This document shows, piece after piece, positions 47,272 to 57,686 of a stretch of DNA of 64,000 nt. The stretch is taken from assembly GCA_016709155.1 (NCBI GenBank), contig JADJEI010000013.1:558001-622000 (forward strand), in the 5' to 3' direction. This DNA comes from Ignavibacteriales bacterium (GTDB lineage Bacteria; Bacteroidota; Ignavibacteria; Ignavibacteriales; Ignavibacteriaceae). The translations under genes and the position numbers were made by a program. The notes under the pieces are model-generated. The model had not been told where the DNA came from and ran no database searches. It saw only the letters and a list, made by a program, of their open reading frames with translations. Positions within the stretch are counted from its first letter, which is position 1; each line of letters opens with the position of its first letter.

Positions 47272-50200
47272 ATGCGATTCAAATTTTCCCTTATACTTGT
47301 TTTAGTAATATTCACAACGGTTTTACTTTTCCTCAAAATGGGGATACGACTGCTGCAAAGGATAAGTTTTCAACTTCCACGTTCAACGGCTTGAAATTTC
47401 GTTTGCTTGGTTCTGCCTCCACCTCGGGCAGAGTAACAGACTTTGCAGTTAATCCAAATAATTTCAATGAATTTTATGTCGGAGTAGCTTGCGGAAATGT
47501 TTGGAAAACAACCAACCTCGGAACAACGTGGGAACCGGTATTCGATAATTACGGTTCGTTCTCAATTGGCTGTATTACAATTGATCCGACAAATACAAAT
47601 GTTGTTTATGTTGGAACCGGAGAAAATAATTCTCAGCGCAGCGTATCCTTGGGGGATGGAATATATCGCAGTGAAGACGGCGGGAAAAGTTTTAAAATAT
47701 TGGATTGAAAAAATCCGAACACATTGCAAAAATATTAATTGACCCGAGAGATGCTAAAGTGATTTATGTTGCTGCTCAAGGTCCGCTATGGGGTCCGGGC
47801 GGTGATCGCGGTTTATTTAAATCAACCGATTATGGTATCACATGGGATTCTGTTTTATACATAAGCCCCAATACGGGAGTGACAGATGTCGTGATGGACC
47901 CTCGTAATCCTGATGTGCTTTACGCTGCATCTTATCAAAGAAGACGACACGTATGGACATTATTAAATGGCGGTCCCGAAAGCGCAGTTTACAAATCCAC
48001 TGATGCAGGAAAAACATGGAACAAATTAACTAACGGTTTGCCTTCCGGTGAAGTTGGTAGAATTGGATTAGCAATCTCTCCAATTAATCCTGATTATGTT
48101 TATGCAATTATTGAAGCTGCAAATGATGGGGGAGGTTTCTTCCGCACTACTAACCGCGGAGCAACATGGGAAAAAATGGGTAGTTATGTGGTCTCAAGTG
48201 CTCAATATTATTCTGAAATATTTTGCGACCCTTTAGAGGCTGATAAGGTTTTTATACTTGATACATTTTCTTCATACACAACCGACGGCGGTAAAACTTA
48301 TCAACCAATTGGAAACAATAAGCGGCACGTTGATGATCATGCTTTTTGGATAAATCCAAACAACACAAATAATTTTATGATTGGCTGCGACGGCGGCATT
48401 TACATCACTTATGATCATGCAAAAGAACTGGCGCTTCGTTGATAATCTCCCATTACACAATTTTATAGAGTTAGTGTTGATAACTACGAGCCATTTTACA
48501 GAGTGATGGGGGGAACACAAGATAATGCAAGTATGATTGTTCCTTCTCAAACTATTAACGAAGAAGGTATTGTGAACGCCGATTGGATACCTCTTGTTGG
48601 TGGTGACGGTTATGAATCTGTCGCAGATCCTTCTAACTCAAATATAATTTATTGTGAATGGCAGTACGGAGGATTGACTCGTTATGACATGCAAAGCGGG
48701 GAAATGCTGAGCATTAAACCGCAAGAAAAAAAAGATGATGCGCCTTACCGCTGGAACTGGGACACCCCCCTAATCGTTAGCCCTCACAGCAAAACAAGAA
48801 TTTATACTGCAGCGAATAAAGTATTTAGAAGCGATGACCGCGGCGATACCTGGCAGGTTATAAGTGAAGATTTAACCGCTCAAATTGATAGAAATAAATT
48901 ACCTATCATGGATAAAATCTGGAGCGTTGACGCAGTTGCAAAAAATGCCTCAACATCTTTCTACGGTAATATTGTCTCACTTACTGAATCACCCCTGGTT
49001 GAAGGATTAATATACGCCGGTACAGACGATGGACTAATTCAAGTAACTGAGGATGGGGAAAAAACTGGAGAAAAGATTGAAACATTCCCCGGCATTCCTA
49101 AAAACACTTACATAAGCTGTTTGTATGCCTCTCAGCATGATGCGAATACGGTTTATGCTTCTTTTGATAACCATAAATTAGCAGATTTCAAACCTTACAT
49201 ACTTATTAGTCGAGACCGCGGTAAAAGCTGGGAATCAATAACAGGTGATTTGAAAGAACCGCAAGTTATTTACGCAATTGTACAGGATCATATTAAACCG
49301 GAAATGCTTTTTATCGGAACAGAGTACGGAGTTTTCTTTACTAACGATGGCGGGAAAAAATGGATTCAGTTAAAAGGAAATTTACCAACAATAGCTGTAC
49401 GTGATCTTGATATTCAAAAAGAGAAAATGATCTTGTGCTTGGAACTTTCGGAAGGGGTTTTTATGTGCTCGATAATTATTCCCCATTAAGAGATGTTTCT
49501 GAAAAGATTCTGAATGATGATGGCTACAAGCTTTTTCCTGTTAAAGATGCCTTGATGTTTGTAAAACGGAGTGCAACTTTTGGTTCTTACGGTTCCGGAT
49601 TTTACAAGGCGGAGAACCCTCCCTTCGGTGCAGCTTTTACTTATTATATTAAAGATGTTCCCAAAACAAAAAGAGTTCAGCGGCAGGAAAAGGAAAAAGA
49701 TATAATTAAAAAAAATGAGCCGGTTTATTATCCAACGTGGGAAGAACTTCGTGCCGAGGATAAGGAGGAAAAACCTTTTTTGTTATTCACCATTTATGAT
49801 GATGCCGGAAATGTTATTCGAAAATTAAAGACTAGTGTTTCTGCCGGTATAAATCGCTTCACCTGGGACCTTCGTTACGCTTCAACAAGTCCTGTTAAAA
49901 AAACTACCGACGAAAATGCAAGCGGTTATCCTGTAATGCCCGGTAAATACAGAGTCGCAATGTCAATTAGTATTGATGGAGTCTTAACGCAGGTTGCTGG
50001 TCTTGTTGAGTTTGAAGCGAAAGTATTAAACAACGTTACGTTGCCTATCGCAGATAGAAACGAGCTTGTTGCATTCCAAAAAAGTTTCCGAACTCAATCG
50101 TGTTGTTGATGCTTCGATTGAAGTTGTAAATGATTTAAAATCAAAAATTGAAATTATTAAAACTGCATTGAAACAAACTCCAAAAGCACCGCAAAAGTTA

Positions 50201-50524
50201 GTTGACGATGCGAACCTAATTGCAGATAAAAGTCGTGATATTTTCAAACTATTAGTTGATGATGAAACCTTAAGCAAGCGTAACGAACCAACACCTCCAA
50301 CAATTGCCGGAAGGCTGGGGGAAGTTACCTGGGGAATGTGGCAGACCACTTCTGCACCAACCAATACGTATAAAGAAAATTATAGAATTGCTTCTGAAGA
50401 ATTCAAACCGTTATTAAACCAGCTGAAACAAATTTTAGAAATTGATTTAAAGAATCTTGAAAACGAAATGGATAACCTTAACGCTCCCTGGACCCCGGGA
50501 AGAGTTCCGGATTGGAAGGAATAA
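47272..50524 (+). pseudogene. Large BNR/sortilin-like beta-propeller protein, about five frameshifts
   Basis: About 1,080 residues intended. ATG 47272 begins a signal peptide (MRFKFSLILVLVIFTTVLLF) that a break near 47333 detaches from the body. Further breaks are near 47706, 48435-48470, 49430 and 50095. The body is a VPS10/sortilin-like double propeller with many Asp-box repeats ([59 protein letters not shown]) and [10 protein letters not shown], typical of a family found in many Bacteroidetes. The C-terminal part has an Ig-like domain (FTWDLRYASTSP) and a helical tail. Probably secreted; no sorting domain seen. Ligand unknown. Confidence 0.75.
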
Positions 50525-50659
50525 ATCGGATTAACTTAGATATTGACTCCGATCGAAATCATATTTAATTTAAATAAGGAAGTTCAAATACAAATAAAAT
50601 TCATTGAATAACTTTTAGTTAACAAGCTCGGATTGAATAATTAAAACATAACCATAAAT

Positions 50660-51400
50660 ATGAAAAATGAAATAATAATTAGTATGATACTCGCTAGCAT
50701 ATTTATCAGATGTGACCAGCGAGCTAATTTCATTCCGGTATTACCAGAAAAGAAATCAGATACAACTGTAGTATTCTTTCCGGATACAGTGTTGGTGGGC
50801 TCAACCCTCGGGATCAAATATACTATTCGCGACTCATTGGTTAGCGTATACTGGTTGCAACAAGCTGAGGATTTCCATGCTCGCAGTGATAGTTTCGATG
50901 ATGGGCTTACTTATTTTACTGTTCCATTCGGGCCACGTTCCGGAGTATTCTTGATTAATTACGAAGTAATTACTCCAGTACTTACAATAAATGAAAGTTA
51001 TAATCCTTGGGGCGCTAATGTTGTTTGGTATAACCTCGACCAACCGATTCAACCTCGAGACACAAGTATTTATGTATATGGATCAAACGAACCAATACCT
51101 TGGGAGAGTTATGTAAACGGTGATACAATCACTCTAAATCTATCATTTTTTTATTATCCAGTTTATTTTCGTACAATGGATATAAAATTTGTTAATCATG
51201 GCGCTAATAGTCTTCCCGAATTTATATATTACATCAGGAATGATTTGGATGATACTGGACAGCGTTATATTGATACACTTTACACTGGTATGATTAAAAT
51301 TCAAAATTGGGACACTAGTGATTTTATATTCGGGAAAGCATTTTTTTCTGTCGGAAAATTATCTGACTACTTTACTTTTTATTACAACTTTAAAAAGTGA
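50660..51400 (+). CDS. Hypothetical lipoprotein
   Basis: 246 residues. MKNEIIISMILASIFIRCDQ looks like a lipoprotein signal with Cys at about 18, although Arg at -1 is unusual. The rest is a soluble, beta-rich domain with many aromatic residues (NPWGANVVWYNLDQPIQ, IKIQNWDTSDFIFGKAFF). No family is recognised. Its TGA overlaps a possible GTG start of the next gene (GTGA); both are unknown extracytoplasmic proteins, so they are likely co-expressed. Intact in this sequence. Confidence 0.6.
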   Translation: MKNEIIISMILASIFIRCDQRANFIPVLPEKKSDTTVVFFPDTVLVGSTLGIKYTIRDSLVSVYWLQQAEDFHARSDSFDDGLTYFTVPFGPRSGVFLINYEVITPVLTINESYNPWGANVVWYNLDQPIQPRDTSIYVYGSNEPIPWESYVNGDTITLNLSFFYYPVYFRTMDIKFVNHGANSLPEFIYYIRNDLDDTGQRYIDTLYTGMIKIQNWDTSDFIFGKAFFSVGKLSDYFTFYYNFKK

Positions 51401-51408
51401 GCGGAATT

Positions 51409-52307
51409 ATGAAAAACAAGAGATCCAACTTAATTGCATTGACCATTTTAATCTTCAACATTATAAATATTGGATGCAGTAACGAACAAGTATTATTAAA
51501 TCAAACCTATTCAATAAAGGGAGTAGTAACCTCTGCTGAGGATGATTCAATTATTGATTCCGTGATCGTTGGGTTCAAAGATTCTGGAATCTCAGACAGT
51601 TTGATCTATATTAACGACTCATTAGTAATCGCTAATGACGATTGGATAGATTATCAGACACTCACCGAGAATGGGTTATTTAACTTTTCTTTCCCGTATG
51701 AAGAAGATTTCCCTGTTGTTATGATTGATATGTTTGCATATAAACCAGGGAAAAAATTGTGGGTTTATACTTCGTGGGTTGATACACTTCATCATACTAT
51801 TGATAATACTGATTCGATAAAAATTAGATTGAAAGTCAATGACTGTTATAGAATGCCTGACTGGAATGAGATCACTTTGTATGATCATCTGTTTATATCT
51901 TTCCCTAAAAGCTACGGATGTTTGGAGGGCACCTGGCAGGGATTAGATACATGGGGCTTCAAAAAATAAGAGATGATGAACAAGTAATTTTTGATTATGA
52001 ATTAGGAATGGTTCCTATCCAGCCGCAGGAATTTAACTTTCTGCCATTAACAGCACAATATGGATATACTGATAAGGTCGATTTTATTGTGGGTGGAGAT
52101 AGTGCAGCTTTCTATTATAAAAATCAAGCTTATCCTCTTCTGGATAAGCAGGGAATAGTACTAATAAAAAATTCAGAGCGAACAAAATATAGGGAAACAG
52201 TAAATGTATTTTTTGAAGTTGAAGCTTTGGCTGAGGTAATTCAAATCTTAGACACTATAGGTATAAATAGAGTCAAACTTTCCTTGTTGGGTTTATGGGC
52301 AAAGTAA
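51409..52307 (+). CDS. Hypothetical lipoprotein, one frameshift
   Basis: About 300 residues after repair. I take ATG 51409 (MKNKRSNLIALTILIFNIIN then IGCSNE, lipobox IGC); a GTG at 51397 is an alternative start. Near 51960-51965 the A6 run needs one more A to join LDTWGFKK to IRDDEQVIFDYELGM. The region after the signal, YSIKGVVTSAEDDSIIDSVI, looks like a carboxypeptidase-regulatory or Ig-like surface domain. No enzyme motif. Downstream, the frame ends at 52307 with LSLLGLWAK. Confidence 0.6.
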
Positions 52308-52431
52308 AAAATAATTTTGATTGCAATTGAGAATATTCTAGTTAGTGCCGTTCATCACTCCGATTTTGGTAGGTGAAGTTCTCTTTGATATTTTACCATC
52401 GCTTAAATCTTAAATTATTACTTAGACAAAA

Positions 52432-53613
52432 ATGGAATCAAAAAACGTAGATCTTTCATCATTAAAAATTGATCGTTCGGATAATGGTGAGAATAACTCC
52501 GGCAGAAAAAAAATATTCGTCGCCGGCGGATTAGTTTTAGCATTAATAATCCTATACTTTTTATTTACTACTTTTTTTCATCCTTCGGTTGAAGTTAATT
52601 TAACAACTGCTTTTCTTCAAAAACCTGGACAAACTACTGCCTCTCTAAACGCAAGTGGTTACGTTGTAGCACAGCGTAAAGCAGCAATTGCTTCAAAGGG
52701 TACGGGAAGATTAATTTATCTTGGCGTTGTTGAAGGTGATCAGGTTAAGAAGGGGCAGATCATCGGCAAACTTGAGAACGATGATATACTTGCGCAGCTT
52801 GAAGAAGCTAAAGCAAATTTAAAATTGTACGAAGCTGATTTGCAAAATGCTAATAATTTATTGAACCGTGAGAAAGAATTATTTGCAAAGGGGTTAAGCA
52901 CCCAGCAATCATTGGAGCAGACCGAGGCAAATTATAACCGTTTGCTTGCTTCAATCGAGGTTGCAAAAGCTCGTATAAAGCAATACGATGTTGCTCTTGA
53001 AAATACTTTGATACGGGCCCCATTCGATGGAACGGTATTAACTAAAAATGCAGAGGTGGGGGAAATAGTGGCTCCATTCGGCGGAAGTACAACTTCTAAA
53101 ACAGCAGTAGTAACTATTGCCGATATGAATTCGCTGTTAGTTGAGACGGATGTTTCAGAATCTAATATCGAGAGAATTTTAATCAATCAGGATTGTGAAA
53201 TTATACTTGATGCGTATCCTGAAAAAAGTTATCAAGGCTTTGTTTTCAAAATTGTTCCTACTGCTGATCGTTCCAAAGCCACTGTGTTAGTTAAAGTCGG
53301 ATTTAAAAATTATGACAGCAGGGTTCTGCCTGAGATGAGTGCAAAAGTTTCATTTTACACGGAACCTTTGGATACTGCATTTATTAACCAAAAGCCATTA
53401 CTGGTGATTCCTTCTTCTGCAGTTCTGGAAGAAGACACTAAGAAGTATATTTTTAGAATTGTCAATGATAAGGCAAAAAAGTTTGAAGTTAAGTTAGGCG
53501 AGACTCTTGGAAGTTACATGGAAGTGACTTCGGGCTTGCAAGCCGGCGATAAAATTATTAATGAATTAAATGACAAAATATTTGATGGCGTATCAGTGTC
53601 TACACCGGAATAA
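52432..53613 (+). CDS. MacA/HlyD-type periplasmic adaptor subunit
   Basis: 393 residues. A short cytoplasmic N-terminus and one transmembrane helix (about residues 25-47, IFVAGGLVLALIILYFLF) are followed by a biotinyl/lipoyl-like hybrid domain (GRLIYLGVVEGDQVKKGQII), an alpha-helical hairpin (about 120-185), a second lipoyl half (IRAPFDGTVLTKNAEVGEIV) and beta-barrel and membrane-proximal domains (TVLVKVGFKNYDSRVLPEMS). This is the membrane-fusion protein of an ABC efflux or secretion pump. It is followed at 48 bases by its ATPase and then two permeases. Confidence 0.88.
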   Translation: MESKNVDLSSLKIDRSDNGENNSGRKKIFVAGGLVLALIILYFLFTTFFHPSVEVNLTTAFLQKPGQTTASLNASGYVVAQRKAAIASKGTGRLIYLGVVEGDQVKKGQIIGKLENDDILAQLEEAKANLKLYEADLQNANNLLNREKELFAKGLSTQQSLEQTEANYNRLLASIEVAKARIKQYDVALENTLIRAPFDGTVLTKNAEVGEIVAPFGGSTTSKTAVVTIADMNSLLVETDVSESNIERILINQDCEIILDAYPEKSYQGFVFKIVPTADRSKATVLVKVGFKNYDSRVLPEMSAKVSFYTEPLDTAFINQKPLLVIPSSAVLEEDTKKYIFRIVNDKAKKFEVKLGETLGSYMEVTSGLQAGDKIINELNDKIFDGVSVSTPE

Positions 53614-53660
53614 TTTAATATCGAATGGTAATTGAAAATAAAAAAATAGTTGGAGAATGA

Positions 53661-54332
53661 ATGTCAACATTAATTAATGTTCAGAATGTGTCTAAATCAT
53701 ATTGGCGTAACGGTCTTGAAATTCCTGTTCTGAATAATATTTCAATTGAAGTTTCTCAAAACGAATTTCTTGCCTTGATGGGTCCTTCCGGTTCGGGCAA
53801 AACAACTTTGCTCAATATGATTGGTGGAATTGATAAACCATCAAAGGGGAGTGTTTCGATAAACGGTACAGACATAACAAAGCTTAGTGAATCAGCGCTT
53901 GCAAAATGGAGAGCGAACAATGTCGGATTTATTTTTCAGTTTTATAACCTGATTCCCGTCCTCACTGCATTTGAAAATGTCGAGCTGCCTCTTCTGCTGA
54001 CTAAGCTGAATAAAAACGAAAGAAAAAAACAAGCTGAAACTGCCCTAAAAATTGTAGGGCTGGGGGATAGAATGACCCATTATCCAAAGCAGCTTTCAGG
54101 CGGTCAAGAACAGCGTGTAGCAATTGCAAGAGCGATAGTAACCGATCCTTTGATTATTGTTGCTGATGAACCAACCGGCGATCTTGACAGGCATTCGGCA
54201 GAAGAAATTCTAACTATTATGGAACGATTGAATAACGAATTTAATAAGACAATTATAATGGTTACTCACGATCCACACGCTGCAGAACGTGCTAAATTAA
54301 TCCGGCATCTCGAAAAAGGCGACTTAGTTTAG
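53661..54332 (+). CDS. MacB/LolD-type ABC transporter ATPase
   Basis: 223 residues, a complete nucleotide-binding domain. Walker A GPSGSGKTTLLN, Q-loop FIFQFYNLIPVLTAFENVEL, signature LSGGQEQRVAIARAI, Walker B PLIIVADEPTGDLD and H-loop IMVTHD. The PTGDLD and NLIPVLTAFENV strings are typical of the MacB/LolD/FtsE group, which powers mechanotransmission-type permeases with one FtsX-like domain. Placed between the adaptor and two permeases, so it very probably serves both of them. Confidence 0.92.
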   Translation: MSTLINVQNVSKSYWRNGLEIPVLNNISIEVSQNEFLALMGPSGSGKTTLLNMIGGIDKPSKGSVSINGTDITKLSESALAKWRANNVGFIFQFYNLIPVLTAFENVELPLLLTKLNKNERKKQAETALKIVGLGDRMTHYPKQLSGGQEQRVAIARAIVTDPLIIVADEPTGDLDRHSAEEILTIMERLNNEFNKTIIMVTHDPHAAERAKLIRHLEKGDLV

Positions 54333-54341
54333 GAGTCAATC

Positions 54342-55500
54342 ATGAAAGTATTAAAACTAATTTTCAAAAATGCACTTCGTCATAAATTACGAACCTCACT
54401 TACTATTGTTGGAATTATTATAGCTGTCATTGCATTCGGACTTTTAAGAACAGTTGTAACTGTTTGGAACTCCAGTGTTGATGCAGCTTCGGCAAATAGG
54501 CTGATAACACGCCAGGCTGTATCTTTTATTTTCCCTCTCCCCTATGCTTATAAAGAAAAAATAAAATCTATTGATGGAGTAAAAAATTTAAGCTTTGCTA
54601 ATTGGTTCGGCGGAGTTTATAAAGATAAAAGTAATTTTTTACAAGGCTTGCTGTTGATGCCGAAACTATTTTCGATGTTATGCAGGAATTTGTAATCTCA
54701 GATAAAGAGCTCGCTGATTTTAAAAAAAAAAAACTCCTGTATCATTGGTGCCGATATTGCAAAACAGTATAACATTAAAATTGGTGACCAAATGGTTTTA
54801 GATGGTGATATTTTCCCGGGCAGGTGGGAATTTGTTGTTCGGGGAATTTACAAACCGAGAAATAAAAACACTGATGATACTCAAATGCTATTTCATTGGA
54901 CTTATGTTGACGAAAGAATGAGAGTCGAATCATCAACTCGTGCCGGTAATGTTGGTTGGTATATTGTGCTGATAGACGATCCATCAAGATCAGCAGAAAT
55001 TTCTGAAAAGATTGATGCATTATTTAGAAATTCATCTGCAGAAACTAAAACTGAAACCGAAAAAGCTTTTACTCAGGGATTTGTTTCTGCTTCCGGTGCA
55101 ATTATATCTGCGATGAATTTTATGTCGTTCGTTATTATCGGAATTATCATGTCTTGTGCTTGCAAATACCATGATTATGTCTTCACGTGAAAGAACCCGT
55201 GAATATGCTGTTCTTAAAACACTTGGCTTTTCTGCATTTCATTTAGTCGGATTAATTTTTGGAGAATCATTTTTAATCTCGATTTTAGGCGGGGGCATTG
55301 GCATTGCTTTGACTTATCCGATAGTAGCAGGATTTGAGCAAGCCGTACCAAAAGGATTTTTCCCATTTTTTTATATTGAACCTATAACTACAATTCTTGC
55401 CTTAAGCGCTGCACTGCTTATCGGAGTGCTTGCATCCGTCTTCCCGATTCATAAAGCATTAAGAACAAGCATTGTTGAAGGATTCAGATTTGTCGGTTAA
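54342..55500 (+). CDS. FtsX/MacB-type ABC permease, three frameshifts
   Basis: About 386 residues after repair. It starts LKLIFKNALRHKLRTSLTIV with the first transmembrane helix. A large periplasmic domain is broken near 54645 and 54730 (poly-A, 54720-54730). A further break near 55155 separates SFVIIGIIMS from LANTMIMSSRERTREYAVLK. The C-terminal three helices with TREYAVLKTLGFSAFHLVGL are the MacB-type FtsX domain. It shares length and layout with the next gene and probably pairs with it as a heterodimer. Function: energised export or lipoprotein handling. Confidence 0.8.
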
Positions 55501-55520
55501 AAATATTTTGAGAGATTAAA

Positions 55521-56690
55521 ATGAAAATTCCATTTAAATATACTTTTAGAAATTTTAAAGCTCGAAAACTTACAGCAGCAATTACTGTAACCGGTATTGC
55601 ACTTGTAGTTTTCGTTTTTGCCGCAGCTTTGATGATGGCTTATGGTATTGAAAAAACACTTGTCTCTACCGGTTCTGCTGACAATATTAAAATACTTCGC
55701 AAATCTTCACAGGGAGAAATTAGCAGCATTATTGACGGCGACACACAGAATATTATTCGTGCTTTACCGCATATCGCAAAAGACAGCAAGGGGGAGTTAA
55801 TGATTTCTAGCGAACCTGTTGTAATAATTAATCTGGCGATCAAAAGCGGGGGAATGAGTAATGTTACTGTTCGCGGTGTTTCCCAAAATGTTTATCAATT
55901 AAGGCAGCAAATAAAATTAAGCGAAGGAAGATTTTTCAATCCCTCTCTCCGTGAATTAATTGTCGGAAAGGCAATCAATAGTAAATTTGAAGGAGCACAG
56001 ATCGGCAGTATTGTACGGTTTGCCGGTGATGACTGGACTATCGTTGGTTTATTTGATGCTGAAGGCAGTGGCTTTGAATCTGAAATGTGGGGAGATGCTC
56101 AGCAGTTATTGAGTGCATTTAATCGTGAGTCAAGTGTTTCGACTTTAACATTAAAACTTGATGACATTGCAAATTTTGAAGAATTTAAAAGATCATTTGA
56201 AACAGATAAAAGATTATTAGAATTTGAACCAAAGATTGAGCAAAAATATTTTGAAGAGCAATCCGGCATACTTGCTACTTTCATACGTGTGCTTGGAATT
56301 TTTATCACCGTAATTTTTAGTATCGGTGCCATCATTGGTGCGATGATCACTATGTATTCTTCAGTAGCAAATAGAACACGGGAAATTGGGACGCTGCGTT
56401 CTTTAGGATTTAAGAGAAGAAACATTCTATTAGCTTTTTTACTTGAGTCGGTAACAATATCAGTAACGGGGGGAGTAATCGGATTATTCTTAGCTTCATT
56501 TCTTCAATTCTTTACAATATCCACTCTCAACTGGAATTCATTTTCAGAGTTAGCTTTTTCATTTTCGCTTTCGCCTTCGATAGTAATCTCTTCATTGATT
56601 TTCACTCTTGTGATGGGTTTGCTAGGCGGATTTTTACCTTCGGTGAGAGCAGCAAGGTTAAATATCGTTAATGCGTTAAGAGCAGAATAA
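55521..56690 (+). CDS. FtsX/MacB-type ABC permease
   Basis: 389 residues, intact. N-terminal helix after FKARKLTAAITVTGIALVVF, a MacB_PCD periplasmic domain (about 45-255; VTVRGVSQNVYQLRQQIKL, RELIVGKAINSKFEG), then three helices with the diagnostic ANRTREIGTLRSLGFKRRNI coupling region and, near the end, LLGGFLPSVRAARLNIVNAL. It follows the sister permease by 20 bases. With the adaptor and ATPase it forms a four-gene export system; the substrate could be a macrolide-like compound, peptide or lipoprotein. Confidence 0.9.
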   Translation: MKIPFKYTFRNFKARKLTAAITVTGIALVVFVFAAALMMAYGIEKTLVSTGSADNIKILRKSSQGEISSIIDGDTQNIIRALPHIAKDSKGELMISSEPVVIINLAIKSGGMSNVTVRGVSQNVYQLRQQIKLSEGRFFNPSLRELIVGKAINSKFEGAQIGSIVRFAGDDWTIVGLFDAEGSGFESEMWGDAQQLLSAFNRESSVSTLTLKLDDIANFEEFKRSFETDKRLLEFEPKIEQKYFEEQSGILATFIRVLGIFITVIFSIGAIIGAMITMYSSVANRTREIGTLRSLGFKRRNILLAFLLESVTISVTGGVIGLFLASFLQFFTISTLNWNSFSELAFSFSLSPSIVISSLIFTLVMGLLGGFLPSVRAARLNIVNALRAE

Positions 56691-56732
56691 GCTTTTGTTA
56701 CTATAATCTAAATTCGCTTGGGCTGAAGAAAA

Positions 56733-57563
56733 TTACTTCTTAGATAAGAATTTTTCTAATTGGCGTTTCAATTCTTTTTTTGATTTTTTTGTCTGATCAA
56801 AAATTAAATCTGCTTTTAAAAAATCGAATACTCTAACATCATAAATTTCAGGTTTTATATAAATATCCGGTCGTACGTGTTTTAGTTTTTCCTGAATGAT
56901 AGAGTTTTGCATAATCTGATAAGCCGTAAAAACCGAATCAACCGTTGCAGGGATCTCATTCCCATTCATCGAACGAAATGAAGTAATATCAATGGCGATA
57001 GTTATGTCACAATGTTTTTTAATAATATCATAAGGCAGGGGATTCACAGCGCCGCCGTCAATTAATATTTTATTTTTTATTTTCATCGGGGTAAAAAGTC
57101 CGGGCAATGAATAACTTGCCCTTATTGCAGGGAACAATTCTCCTTTATCAAAAACGACTTGTGCTTTATTCCAGTAATCTGTCGCTACAATTTTAAGTGG
57201 AATTTTCAGTTCATCAAATCTGGAAATTTTTAGATGCGATTCGAGATATTTTTGAAATTTATTGCCTTTGATAATTCCCGATTTTATAATCTGCGGATCG
57301 AACATTGTTAATAATTTTATGATATCCGATTTCATGAAAAAATCAACTATAGTACTGCTTTTGGGATTTATGAGTTGATCTAAAATTTTTTTCATCTCTT
57401 TAGCAGTAAATCCAGCAGCATAAAATGCCCCGATGATAGCGCCAATACTTGACCCGGATATTATTACCGGTTTGATACCAAGTTCATCAAGTGCCTCCAC
57501 CATGAGTAAATGCGCAATCCCTCTTGCCCCTCCGCTGCCGAATGCTATACCAAATTTTTTCAT
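56733..57563 (-). CDS. Patatin-like phospholipase (RssA-type)
   Basis: 276 residues, a patatin alpha/beta fold. Oxyanion loop FGSGGARGIAHLL at the N-terminus, nucleophile elbow ISGSSIGAIIGAFYAAGF with the catalytic Ser, and the dyad Asp in KILIDGGAVNPLP. No signal peptide or barrel domain, so unlike PlpD it is a stand-alone soluble hydrolase of acyl lipids. The substrate is unknown. It is convergent with the ABC permease and transcribed in the same direction as the cytochrome genes about 120 bases upstream. Confidence 0.9.
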   Translation of the reverse strand: MKKFGIAFGSGGARGIAHLLMVEALDELGIKPVIISGSSIGAIIGAFYAAGFTAKEMKKILDQLINPKSSTIVDFFMKSDIIKLLTMFDPQIIKSGIIKGNKFQKYLESHLKISRFDELKIPLKIVATDYWNKAQVVFDKGELFPAIRASYSLPGLFTPMKIKNKILIDGGAVNPLPYDIIKKHCDITIAIDITSFRSMNGNEIPATVDSVFTAYQIMQNSIIQEKLKHVRPDIYIKPEIYDVRVFDFLKADLIFDQTKKSKKELKRQLEKFLSKK

Positions 57564-57686
57564 AATATTTTTTTTGAGTGGTTTTAATATAACACATTGA
57601 AAGAAAGCGGCTGGAGAGATTTTAGAATTAAAGAATTTCGGGGAATAGAAAAAGAATAATTATTTTATTTTGAAATTAATCTCAAA

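Noticed and set aside
27963..52307. The frame-broken region as a degenerating genomic island
   Set aside because: Each fragment still encodes well-kept protein on both sides of every lesion, no transposase, integrase or tRNA is present, and lesions are one-base run-length changes.
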